The position numbers and the translations under genes are program-made. This document shows, piece by piece, positions 23,965-31,408 of a stretch of DNA of 40,075 nt. Positions within the stretch are counted from its first letter, which is position 1. Each line of letters opens with the position of its first letter. The notes beneath the pieces are model-generated. The model was given only the letters and a program-made list of their open reading frames with translations. It had not been told where the DNA came from and did no database searches. Source of the DNA: Chloroflexota bacterium (GTDB lineage: Bacteria; Chloroflexota; Anaerolineae; Aggregatilineales; Phototrophicaceae); assembly GCA_011523515.1 (NCBI GenBank), contig WTGO01000137.1, positions 1 to 40,075 on the forward strand, written 5' to 3'.

Positions 23965-25356
23965 TCAGCCCGTCTGCCGCTCCATGCGCCGGATCGACAC
24001 CAGCACCAGCAGCGCCGTAACCGACAAATAAGTCAGCGTCAGCAGCACCCAGGGCGAGAGTATCGGGATGGACGCGCCGTTGCTGGCGAGGGTCACGCGC
24101 ATGGTCACCAGCTGCTGATGATCGATGAGCATCTGCTGCGAGCGCAGGGTGGCCATAATCGGGTTAAGGCTGGTGGCGATCATGTCGAGGTAGATGGTGG
24201 TCGCCTCGACCGTGGGATTGTCACTGACACCGGCCGCGATATTGTTGACCACATTGCCGTAGGCGTTCTGGAACAAGACAAGCGCCAGCACAGGCAAGCC
24301 AACCGTGATGCCGATAGCGACAGTATAGGAACGGATGGTCGCCGCCAGCGTCCGTTCAGTGATGGAGGAGAAGAACATGCCGAATGCGCCCAGCGTAATC
24401 GCCGACACCAGCAGCACCAACAGCGCCAGCAGCATCTCCTGCTCGCTGACGCCGCCGAACAAGAAAGCCGTGCTTTGCAGCGGGATGGCCGACAGCAGCA
24501 GCAGCACGATATAACCCAGCGCCGACTGCATCTTGCCCACCACAAATGTGGCTTTGCTGATCAACGTAGTCTGCAGCAAGTCGTAAGTCTTGCGTTCGCG
24601 CTCGCTGGTGATGGCGCCGGCCGTCAGCGCCGGCACAATGAAGATAATCAGCATCAATTCGATAAAGAGCACGCCGATGAATAGCTGCCGCCCCAGCTCG
24701 CCGGTAACGACCACCCCGCCCTGGGGCATGCGCAGCAGGTAGAGCAGCAGCGTGAAGAAACTCATCAGTGTCAGGAAGACGGAGATGATGGCGAAGCCGC
24801 GCACGCCGCGCATGCGCCCGCGCAATTCCTTGACCATCACCGGATTGAGACGGAAAGCGCGCAGGTCGCCCAGCGTCATCAAACCGACCGCAGCCAAGGG
24901 CGCGATGGTCAGCAGCGCGGGGGTAAAACCAAAAGCGACCAGCGCCGCCAGATTGAGCGCGATCAAGAGCCAGGCGGTGAAGACCGTCCAGAGTTCCTGC
25001 GCCAGGATCACCACAGCAAGCACCAGCAGGACAGCCATGTTGGCCAGGATGCCCGCGGCCAGCAGCAGCGCCGCCGCATCCGCGCTGATAGCGAAGTCGT
25101 GCAGCAGCGCAGTTTGCAGCTCAAGGAATAGCGCCGGGTCTTGATTGCCGGCATGCGCGGCCAGCGCGATCACGGCAATACCCGCTACCAGATTGACGAG
25201 CGCGCCCCAGAGCATGATCAGCGAGCTGCGCCGCACGAGCAGTTCGCGCGGCGTCATCAATTCGGGTGGGATGCGGTCCCAAGCCTGCTCGACCGGCACG
25301 TTGTCGCCGAGGAGGTTGGCGATGAGTTGGCGCAGCTTCTTCAGTGTGTCAAGCAT
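23965..25356 (-). CDS. ABC-2 type transporter permease
   Basis: 463-aa membrane protein. The N-terminal cytoplasmic stretch (about 1-45, RIPPELMTPRELLVRRS) is followed by two segments near 50-70 and 105-135, then a second cytosolic part with PVMVKELRGRMRGVRGFAI. A six-segment ABC-2 permease core follows, including LFIGVLFIELMLIIFIVPALTAGAI, then the conserved TSERERKTYDLLQTTLIS coupling helix. That coupling motif is characteristic of ABC-2 export permeases. No ATP-binding subunit is adjacent; it starts 85 bases after the protease gene and lies downstream of unrelated genes, so its ATPase must be elsewhere. ATG 25356. Substrate unknown. Confidence 0.85.
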   Translation of the reverse strand: MLDTLKKLRQLIANLLGDNVPVEQAWDRIPPELMTPRELLVRRSSLIMLWGALVNLVAGIAVIALAAHAGNQDPALFLELQTALLHDFAISADAAALLLAAGILANMAVLLVLAVVILAQELWTVFTAWLLIALNLAALVAFGFTPALLTIAPLAAVGLMTLGDLRAFRLNPVMVKELRGRMRGVRGFAIISVFLTLMSFFTLLLYLLRMPQGGVVVTGELGRQLFIGVLFIELMLIIFIVPALTAGAITSERERKTYDLLQTTLISKATFVVGKMQSALGYIVLLLLSAIPLQSTAFLFGGVSEQEMLLALLVLLVSAITLGAFGMFFSSITERTLAATIRSYTVAIGITVGLPVLALVLFQNAYGNVVNNIAAGVSDNPTVEATTIYLDMIATSLNPIMATLRSQQMLIDHQQLVTMRVTLASNGASIPILSPWVLLTLTYLSVTALLVLVSIRRMERQTG

Positions 25357-25440
25357 GGGTCAGTTCGAATTCTCCAATTTGTCGCAATGTCTCGCATAAA
25401 GCGCGTTGCGGAGTCGCAGATCTTTTGGCTGCTATTTTGT

Positions 25441-25848
25441 CTAATTGCGCCAAATCTCGAAAACATTCTGCGATCCATAGATGCAAACATTGAATTCTAT
25501 CAAGAAATTGGCTTGCCCAAATAGCACCGGAACTGAATCGCTCTCTGCCCATGCGAACCATAATGGAACATTGCTTGCCGCGGCCACCGACTGCTGCGAG
25601 GCTGTTACGGCGAGAGCTCGTGACTCGACATCAGCAAGAGCGCCCGCTAAGGTTCCCAAAGGCGCATGCGCCTCCCAGACGGCGCCTAATGCCAAGCCTA
25701 TGCCATACGGCAACAGGTTTATAGGAGCGCCGGTGTCGATAAGGCCATTTACTTGAATAGTTCGGCTGCCGCTTGAAAGTTCGACCGAAAGACGCGGCAT
25801 CAGACTGCCTGGAACTGATGGCAGGGAGCTAAAAGAAAATCGCGCCAT
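25441..25848 (-). CDS. Retropepsin-like aspartic protease family protein
   Basis: 135-aa single-domain aspartic protease homologue of the retroviral/gag-asp type. The catalytic motif is GLIDTGAPINLLPY, with Asp38 in DTGA after the strand RTIQVNG. The C-terminal VLFGQANFLIEFNVCIYGSQNVFEI matches the usual closing segment of this bacterial family. Such proteins act as dimers, each giving one Asp. Targets are unknown. The ATG at 25848 overlaps the stop of the 67-aa gene (TAATG), so the two are translated together; the small protein may be a regulator or partner, though this is inference. Moderately AT-rich. Confidence 0.78.
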   Translation of the reverse strand: MARFSFSSLPSVPGSLMPRLSVELSSGSRTIQVNGLIDTGAPINLLPYGIGLALGAVWEAHAPLGTLAGALADVESRALAVTASQQSVAAASNVPLWFAWAESDSVPVLFGQANFLIEFNVCIYGSQNVFEIWRN

Positions 25849-26051
25849 TACTCCACACTTGACACGTTTCTTAACGCTTCCTTTTCCATCAATTCCCGGA
25901 GTATATCCGCGGCCTCAAAATTGGTGCGAAATCCCATAGGGTCAAACGCATATTTTGACATCGCCGGGTCGCGCAGGAGCATCCTCAGCAATTGCAGCTT
26001 GTCATTTTCATCGAGAGCCAAGACTTCGTCCTTCAGTTCCTTCGTAAGCAT
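25848..26051 (-). CDS. Small helical protein paired with the aspartic protease
   Basis: 67-aa acidic, helical protein: MLTKELKDEVLALDENDKLQLLRMLLRD, followed by a less structured part and DILRELMEKEALRN. Similar short proteins, with a helix reading roughly L-x-E-x-D-K-L-x-L-L-R-x-L-L, often precede small accessory genes in Chloroflexi and Cyanobacteria and can resemble antitoxin N-termini. No family assigned. The ribosome site AGGAGG, 6 bases before ATG 26051, is the best in the window. Coupled by TAATG to the protease gene. Confidence 0.7.
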   Translation of the reverse strand: MLTKELKDEVLALDENDKLQLLRMLLRDPAMSKYAFDPMGFRTNFEAADILRELMEKEALRNVSSVE

Positions 26052-26257
26052 GTTTTACCTCCTGGCACCTGATGTCTGGCACACTATTGTAGCGGAACTT
26101 TCACATCGGCGGCGATAGGTATTCTTGTCCGCGCTGTAATCTGCGACGCGAGTAGGCAATCCAGAGCACTCGCGGCGTGCGTAAGTCCCGCGAACGCCGT
26201 CGATCGTGGCAGGTCCGCGCTGGATCTTGTGGTGAGACGAGCAAGCAAGCCACCACC

Positions 26258-27352
26258 TCACAGCAGCATCCCCCGCCGGCGCGCCAGTTCGGCGATCACC
26301 TGACGATCGGCTTTGCCGAAGCTGTAGCGCCCCAGCTCCTCCTCGCGCACCCAGGCCCAGTCCAGCGCTGCGAGCGCCTGCGGCTCGCTGTATGGCGGCA
26401 GCGCGCCCAGATAGCGACACTCGAAAGCGTGCAGCGTAATCTTGAAATGGGTGAAGGCGTGGTCGACGAGTGCAATACGCTGACCCACGTCCACCTCGAT
26501 CGCCAATTCCTCGCGCAGCTCGCGCCGCAAGCAGTCGGGCAGGCTTTCGCGCCCTTCGCGCTTGCCGCCGGGGAACTCCCACAGGCCACCCAGCAGACCG
26601 TCGAGCGGGCGCTGCGCGATCAGCAGACGATCCAGTTCATCGCGGATGAGACCGGCGGTCACATCGTAGTGCGGCGTGGGCACGCGTTTGCCGCGCACCG
26701 GACGCGCCGCCTGCGTGCCGGCCGCATATGCGCGACAATTCCCGCGCAGCGGACAGGCGGCGCAGCGCGGATTCCGGGGCCGGCAGATTTTCTGCCCCAG
26801 CTCCATCAGCGCCTGATTGTGCTCGCCCGCCTCCTGAACCGGCAGCCACTCGGCGGCGATACGCCAGAGCTTGGTCCGCGTCGCGCTTTGGTCGATGTCA
26901 TCGGGCAGGTCAAGTAGACGTGTGATGACACGGATCACATTGCCGTCCAGCACCGGCGCCGGTTGAGCGAAGGCGATGCTGGCGATGGCGCCGGCGGTGT
27001 AGCGGCCGATGCCGGGCAGCTTGCGCAGTTCATCGAGCTGGCTGGGCAGGACGCCTTCGTTCTCGGCGACCAGCTGGCGGGCGGCGCGGTGCAAATTGCG
27101 TGCGCGGCTGTAATAGCCCAAGCCCTCCCACTGCTTGAGCACGGCGTCCAGCGGGGCCTCGGCCAGATCGACCACGCTGGGAAAGGCGGCCAGAAAGCGC
27201 AGGTAGTAGGGGATGACGGTCTCGACTTGAGTCTGCTGCAGCATAACTTCCGACAGCCAGACGTGATAGGGGCTGGGGGCGCGGCGCCAGGGCAAGTCAG
27301 CGCGATGATTGCGGTACCAGCGCAGCAGGCTGGCATGAGATTCGGGGTCCAT
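26258..27352 (-). CDS. mutY: A/G-specific adenine glycosylase MutY
   Basis: 364-aa base-excision repair enzyme removing adenine opposite 8-oxoguanine. The catalytic Glu35 lies in LSEVMLQQTQV; helix-hairpin-helix LPGIGRYTAGA at 112-122; catalytic Asp136 in VLDGNVIRV. The iron-sulfur cluster cysteines are Cys190, 197, 200 and 206 with the family spacing C-x6-C-x2-C-x5-C. The C-terminal Nudix-like domain (from about 230) recognises 8-oxoG; unusually it has a complete-looking Nudix box, GGKREGRESLPDCLRRELREEL (about 262-283), although this domain is normally inactive in MutY. Start ATG 27352. It stands alone, with repeats upstream at 27414. Confidence 0.95.
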   Translation of the reverse strand: MDPESHASLLRWYRNHRADLPWRRAPSPYHVWLSEVMLQQTQVETVIPYYLRFLAAFPSVVDLAEAPLDAVLKQWEGLGYYSRARNLHRAARQLVAENEGVLPSQLDELRKLPGIGRYTAGAIASIAFAQPAPVLDGNVIRVITRLLDLPDDIDQSATRTKLWRIAAEWLPVQEAGEHNQALMELGQKICRPRNPRCAACPLRGNCRAYAAGTQAARPVRGKRVPTPHYDVTAGLIRDELDRLLIAQRPLDGLLGGLWEFPGGKREGRESLPDCLRRELREELAIEVDVGQRIALVDHAFTHFKITLHAFECRYLGALPPYSEPQALAALDWAWVREEELGRYSFGKADRQVIAELARRRGMLL

Positions 27353-27413
27353 GGCGATCCATTCAGGCGCCTGCGCCGCTATCGACTGACCGCAATGCGG
27401 CGTCCGCCGCTGG

Positions 27414-27440
27414 CGGGCGGCCCACCGGGTCGCCCCTACA
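27414..27440. repeat. GC-rich palindromic repeat, family A (divergent)
   Basis: GGGCGGCCCACCGGGTCGCC then CCTACA. It has the family ending CCCCTACA, but the arms pair less well. Between mutY and the 384-aa TPR-type gene. Confidence 0.5.
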
Positions 27441-27471
27441 AACGTTACACGGGCAGCGAGTGGGCCACAGT

Positions 27472-28626
27472 TCAGAGCAGCGACAAAGCGTGGCGATAGA
27501 CATCCAGCGCGGCTTCAAGGTGTCCTTGCCGCATCAACGCATCTCCCAGTACACGGTGCAGCGAGGGCATGTCCTGGTACTGCGGCTGGGCGATCAGCTC
27601 GCGCATATCGCTGACGACCCAGTCGAGGCCGGCGCTGGTGGTCAGCAGGGTCTCGTAATCCAGCAGCGCCGCCGTCAGCTCGCCCGCCTCGACCTTGCCG
27701 CGCGCCGAATTGATGGCGGCCGCCAAGCCGGGCGGCGGCAGCTTGCTCGGCTTTACATGGGGAGGCAGGTCCGGCGCTTGCGTGCGGCGGTCGCCAGGGG
27801 AGGCGATTTCCCGCAGCCGCTCGGCGTACCAGGCTTCCAGATCCGCTTCGCGGTCCTGCAGCAGGAAGGCGCGCGTCAATTCATCGGCGCGCCGGGCGGC
27901 GGGCGCGGGCTGCGCCGCTACCGCGCTATCATCGGGCGCTGGCGATTCGGCGGCTTCTGATTCCGGCACCGGCGCCATGGACTGCGTGCTATACTTTTCG
28001 GTTTCGCGGTCTACCAAGCCCAGCAGCGAATTGAGGATTTCCTGCGAGCGTTCCTCGCTCGACTGGTACAAGCTCTCGTCTTCAAGGTCGTCGAGCTGTT
28101 CATCGTCTTCGTAGGTTTCGTCGAAGTCGTCGTCCGTTTCCTGGGAGCCGTGCGGGTTGTTGTGCCCGGGATTGCCGCCCGGCGCCTGCTCCAACCACTC
28201 CAGCGGATCATCCGCTTCGTCGACCGCCAACCCGTCGTCCAGCGCGACCGGCGGCTGATCCCCCGGGCGCAGCGCATTCAGATCTGGCAGGTCGTTGCCC
28301 ATTTCGTCGGCGGTGAGCTCGTCCAGCCAATCCATAGAGGCGGTTGCGGCGGTGTCTTCATCGCGCAGCATGGTCATATCCACCGGCAAGTCGCCCTCGA
28401 AACCGGCCTCGACGGTGAATCCGGTATCGGGCAGGGGGGGCAAGGGTTCGGTGTCCTCCAGCCAATCCGACCATTCGTCAGCGCCGTTCGCGTCCCCATC
28501 GCCGGTGTAGTGCCCGACAAATTCGGATGCGGGCTCGCTATATCCCTTGGCCAACTGTTCCAGCCACTCGATCAACTCCTCTTGCGACATGGAGTCGAAA
28601 TCGGGCAATTCAGGGTCTTCAAACAT
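27472..28626 (-). CDS. Acidic protein with W-L motifs and C-terminal TPR-like helices
   Basis: 384-aa cytosolic protein. Residues 1 to about 240 are acidic and low complexity, with four short motifs of the form acidic-W-L-E/D: IEWLEQ (about 20), SDWLED (54), MDWLDE (98) and LEWLEQ (143), each surrounded by Asp/Glu-rich linkers. The C-terminal part (about 250-384) is helical and TPR-like: DLEAWYAERLREI, GELTAALLDYETLL, then HRVLGDALMRQGHLEAALDVYRHAL, a recognisable TPR unit. It lies 55 bases after the 868-aa gene, which carries the same W-L motifs and TPRs, so the pair forms an operon and probably one system. Function is unknown; a scaffold using W-L motifs as docking peptides is a guess. Confidence 0.75.
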   Translation of the reverse strand: MFEDPELPDFDSMSQEELIEWLEQLAKGYSEPASEFVGHYTGDGDANGADEWSDWLEDTEPLPPLPDTGFTVEAGFEGDLPVDMTMLRDEDTAATASMDWLDELTADEMGNDLPDLNALRPGDQPPVALDDGLAVDEADDPLEWLEQAPGGNPGHNNPHGSQETDDDFDETYEDDEQLDDLEDESLYQSSEERSQEILNSLLGLVDRETEKYSTQSMAPVPESEAAESPAPDDSAVAAQPAPAARRADELTRAFLLQDREADLEAWYAERLREIASPGDRRTQAPDLPPHVKPSKLPPPGLAAAINSARGKVEAGELTAALLDYETLLTTSAGLDWVVSDMRELIAQPQYQDMPSLHRVLGDALMRQGHLEAALDVYRHALSLL

Positions 28627-28681
28627 CGGGCATGTCTTTCATGCTGCCAGTGCGTTACTCGGCTGTAAAAAGGGATTTGGA

Positions 28682-31288
28682 TTATAGCGTCGAATCGCGG
28701 CTGGGGCGATCAGTTTCATCGGGATCCGCGTCATCGAAATTCAGCCAGGCGGGGCTGTCATCTTCGCCCGAATCGCCGCCCAGGCCTAGGTCATCAAACA
28801 GGTCGCCCCCGTCATCCAGACCTCCGCCGCCAGCAGCGCTCTCGAAATCGAAGTCATCATCGTCGATGCCCAATTCGTCGAATTCCACGCCCGCGGCGCT
28901 TTCATCAAGCGAAATGGCGATGGTCTTTTCGGTCGGCGATTCCAGGTCGAAATAGTCATCCCAATCGAGCCCGACGAAACTCAGTTTCTGCGTGTCTTCA
29001 TCCAGGTTGATGACATCCATCTTGTCGGTTGGCGTATTGAAGTTGAAGTAGTCGTCGAAGGTCAGGTCGTCCAGGTCGAGCGCCTGGAAATCCTCGTCGA
29101 GGCTGAGGGCGGAGACCCCGTCAACCACGCTGCCTTCGGTCGCGTCGGCTTGCAAGCTCACGAGCCAGGCCGGCTGCTTGCTGAAGCGGAAGTAAGGCGT
29201 CTCGCTATGTTCCGCCGGGTCGACAGCTGTCATCTGGCCGGTTTCTTCTTCCACGAGATCGCTGACCCAGCCGAATTCCTTGCCTCGCGCCGCCGTCGGG
29301 CGCGCATATTCATTGGGATCATCGCTGGAGGCGTCGTTCTCGCGGTCCAGGCCGGGCACCACCGCGTTCATCCAGTCGGGCGAGCCATCGCTGCCGGCGC
29401 CGCCTTCTTCGACGAAATCAGCCAGCTGCTCGGCATCGTCCAGGCCCCAGGCGCGCGCCTGCTCAGCCGAGCCGCCGTCCGTCTGCGGCAGCGCGACCGC
29501 CGCATCGTCCGCGTCGTCGGCGCTCGCCGCAAAGATGCCCAGGTCATCGCTCAACTCGTTAGGGTCGTCGCTCAGCCAGTCGACATAGGGGTCGTCATCA
29601 TCGTCATCCTCGCCCAATTCCGACTGCCAACTGTCGATCAGCTCGGCGTTGCGCTGGTTGGGGTCCTCAACGTTGGCGTCCGTCTCCAGCCAGGATGTCG
29701 ACGGCGGCGCATGCAGCAGCTCATCATCCATATCGATGGCGCTTTCGCCAGCCGCGGCGGCATCGGGCGCCTGCTCGACGCCCAGCCAGTCTTCAATATC
29801 GCTGGCCAGTATCGGCTCGGTATCAGATGTGCGGCTGAGCAGATTCTGCAGCTGCTCGTCATTGCCGAACAAGTCGAATTCGGTCGATTCATCCTTGTCC
29901 ATCCGCTCACGCATGGCGGCCGAGAGCCAGGGCGCGCCTGCGCCTTCTTCGTCGGCGCCATCCTTGACCCACTCGCGCTCCAAGCCGTCCACGTATTCCA
30001 GCGCCTCGTCCGCCTCCTCGAGCGCCAGGCTGCCCTGCTGGATATCCGCCATCCAGTCGTCATCGGCGTCGGCGGCGTCCAACTCTTCCAGCAAGCTGGC
30101 CAGTTCTCTGTCGAGCGACTCGCCCAATTCGGAGCCAGCGACCGGCGCGTCTTCGTCGTCACCAGCGGCGGCGCTCATCTGCGCCATAAGGGTCTCGATT
30201 TCGTCATCGTCCTCTTCATCGACAGCTGCGCTGGGCGCGGCGGGGTCGAGGAAGCCGCGGTCTTCCATGTCGTTGAGCACCTGCTCCAGCTCGGCGCCGG
30301 GCTCTGCTTCGCTGGTCTCGGCCACCGCTTCTCCAATCACCAACTCGCTAAAGAGCTGATCAATCTGCTCGTCAGAGAGCAAGTCGTCGAGATCGGCAGT
30401 GACGTTTTCGCCCGCGGGTTCCGGCTCGCCGTCGAGCCCCAATATCGCGTCCAGGCTGCCGGTGTCTTCGTCGACGCCGCCCAGCCATTCGGGATCGACG
30501 ATGTCCTGCGCGGGCTGCGCCATGCCGCTGACATCGAATTCTTCGGTCATCAGCAGGTTTTCGGGCGCCGCTTCGCCCAGGGCAATCTCATGCGCCAGAT
30601 AGGGATCCAGATCCTCGATACGCTGCAGGTAAGTCTGCGCATCGGCCGGACGCTGCTCGGCCAGCCAGAGTTCGGTCATGATGCGATTGGCGTCGATGGC
30701 GTAGGGTAATTTCTCGAGGATATCGAGGGCGGCCTCGGCGGCGTCCATGCGCTGGCCATCCAGCCATAATACGCGCGCGCGGCGCAGCTGCAGATCGACT
30801 CGCTCGGGATTGCGCTCGAGGGCCTGGTCCAGCGTCTCCAGCGCCTCAGTCAACAGATTGCCGCGAACGCGCTGCTGGGCCAGGGCGCCCGCGGTCAATT
30901 GCATGCGGTCGATTTCTTCCCCCCGATGCCGGCGATAAAGCGCGCGAATCAGGCTGATGGTCGCCGCGTCATTCGGCGCTTGATCCAGCGCGCGCTCAGC
31001 ATGCCAGATCGCCCGCTCGACCTGTTCCAGTTGCTGGTACGAATGCGCCAGCCGCGAATGCGTCTCGAAGTCTTGCGGCATTGCGCCCAGCAGGCGGCGC
31101 AGCACATCCGCCGCTTCCGCCCAGCGCTCCGCCGCGACAAGCGCGCCGGCCAGCTGCTGATAGGCGCGCAGATTCCTGGGATAGGACTTGAGGATATGCC
31201 GCGAATGCGCGATGACCTGGTCGTGTTTGTTCTCCGCCGACAGCTGGGACAATTTGTCCTGGTAGGCGCTCAGGCTGATTTCCGCCAT
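28682..31288 (-). CDS. Large TPR protein with long acidic W-L motif region
   Basis: 868-aa protein. Residues 1 to about 240 form TPR repeats: VIAHSRHILKSYPRNLRAYQQLAGALV, WAEAADVLRRLLGAMPQDFE, HAERALDQAPND, TEALETLDQALERNPERVDL, LDILEKLPYAID. From about 250 to the end it is very acidic and probably disordered, with many short motifs around W-L or W-M: PEWLGG, DDWMAD, APWLSA, EDWLGV, TSWLET, VDWLSD, PDWMNA, PAWLVS and PAWLNF. Near residues 730-840 lies a separate roughly 38-residue repeat, about three copies, with DDYF[NDE] cores such as LTFDDYFNFNTPTDK and LDWDDYFDLESPTEK. No signal peptide or membrane segment. It shares motifs with the next gene. Function unknown. Confidence 0.8.
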   Translation of the reverse strand: MAEISLSAYQDKLSQLSAENKHDQVIAHSRHILKSYPRNLRAYQQLAGALVAAERWAEAADVLRRLLGAMPQDFETHSRLAHSYQQLEQVERAIWHAERALDQAPNDAATISLIRALYRRHRGEEIDRMQLTAGALAQQRVRGNLLTEALETLDQALERNPERVDLQLRRARVLWLDGQRMDAAEAALDILEKLPYAIDANRIMTELWLAEQRPADAQTYLQRIEDLDPYLAHEIALGEAAPENLLMTEEFDVSGMAQPAQDIVDPEWLGGVDEDTGSLDAILGLDGEPEPAGENVTADLDDLLSDEQIDQLFSELVIGEAVAETSEAEPGAELEQVLNDMEDRGFLDPAAPSAAVDEEDDDEIETLMAQMSAAAGDDEDAPVAGSELGESLDRELASLLEELDAADADDDWMADIQQGSLALEEADEALEYVDGLEREWVKDGADEEGAGAPWLSAAMRERMDKDESTEFDLFGNDEQLQNLLSRTSDTEPILASDIEDWLGVEQAPDAAAAGESAIDMDDELLHAPPSTSWLETDANVEDPNQRNAELIDSWQSELGEDDDDDDPYVDWLSDDPNELSDDLGIFAASADDADDAAVALPQTDGGSAEQARAWGLDDAEQLADFVEEGGAGSDGSPDWMNAVVPGLDRENDASSDDPNEYARPTAARGKEFGWVSDLVEEETGQMTAVDPAEHSETPYFRFSKQPAWLVSLQADATEGSVVDGVSALSLDEDFQALDLDDLTFDDYFNFNTPTDKMDVINLDEDTQKLSFVGLDWDDYFDLESPTEKTIAISLDESAAGVEFDELGIDDDDFDFESAAGGGGLDDGGDLFDDLGLGGDSGEDDSPAWLNFDDADPDETDRPSRDSTL

Positions 31289-31408
31289 TTTGATCCAGCG
31301 TATTTTGCTCGGTGGGTAAATCAGAAAGAATTATAGCATAATTGCGCCGCTCGCATTCGGCCCTGGGCGCCCGGGAATGGATACAGGTCGACGCATTGAG
31401 GTCAACGG

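Noticed and set aside
21796..24684. A 962-codon open frame on the plus strand, opposite the Tal-Pgi gene
   Set aside because: Its translation is rich in Gln, Arg, Ala, Asp and Val with no recognisable domain, and it crosses the intergenic gap and the permease gene. It is the mirror of a GC-rich gene, as are similar frames at 29150-30709 (+), 4272-5564 (+) and 2832-4013 (+).
25349..25561. Minus-strand 70-codon frame overlapping the protease end and permease start
   Set aside because: The hydrophilic tail ending IGEFELTHA looks protein-like, but there is no convincing ribosome site and most of it lies inside the protease gene in another frame.
28050..30600. Apparent simple-sequence repeats rich in TCGTC/ATCATC in the acidic genes
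   Set aside because: These are explained by runs of Asp and Glu codons read on the opposite strand, not by CRISPR or satellite repeats; no regular spacing is present.
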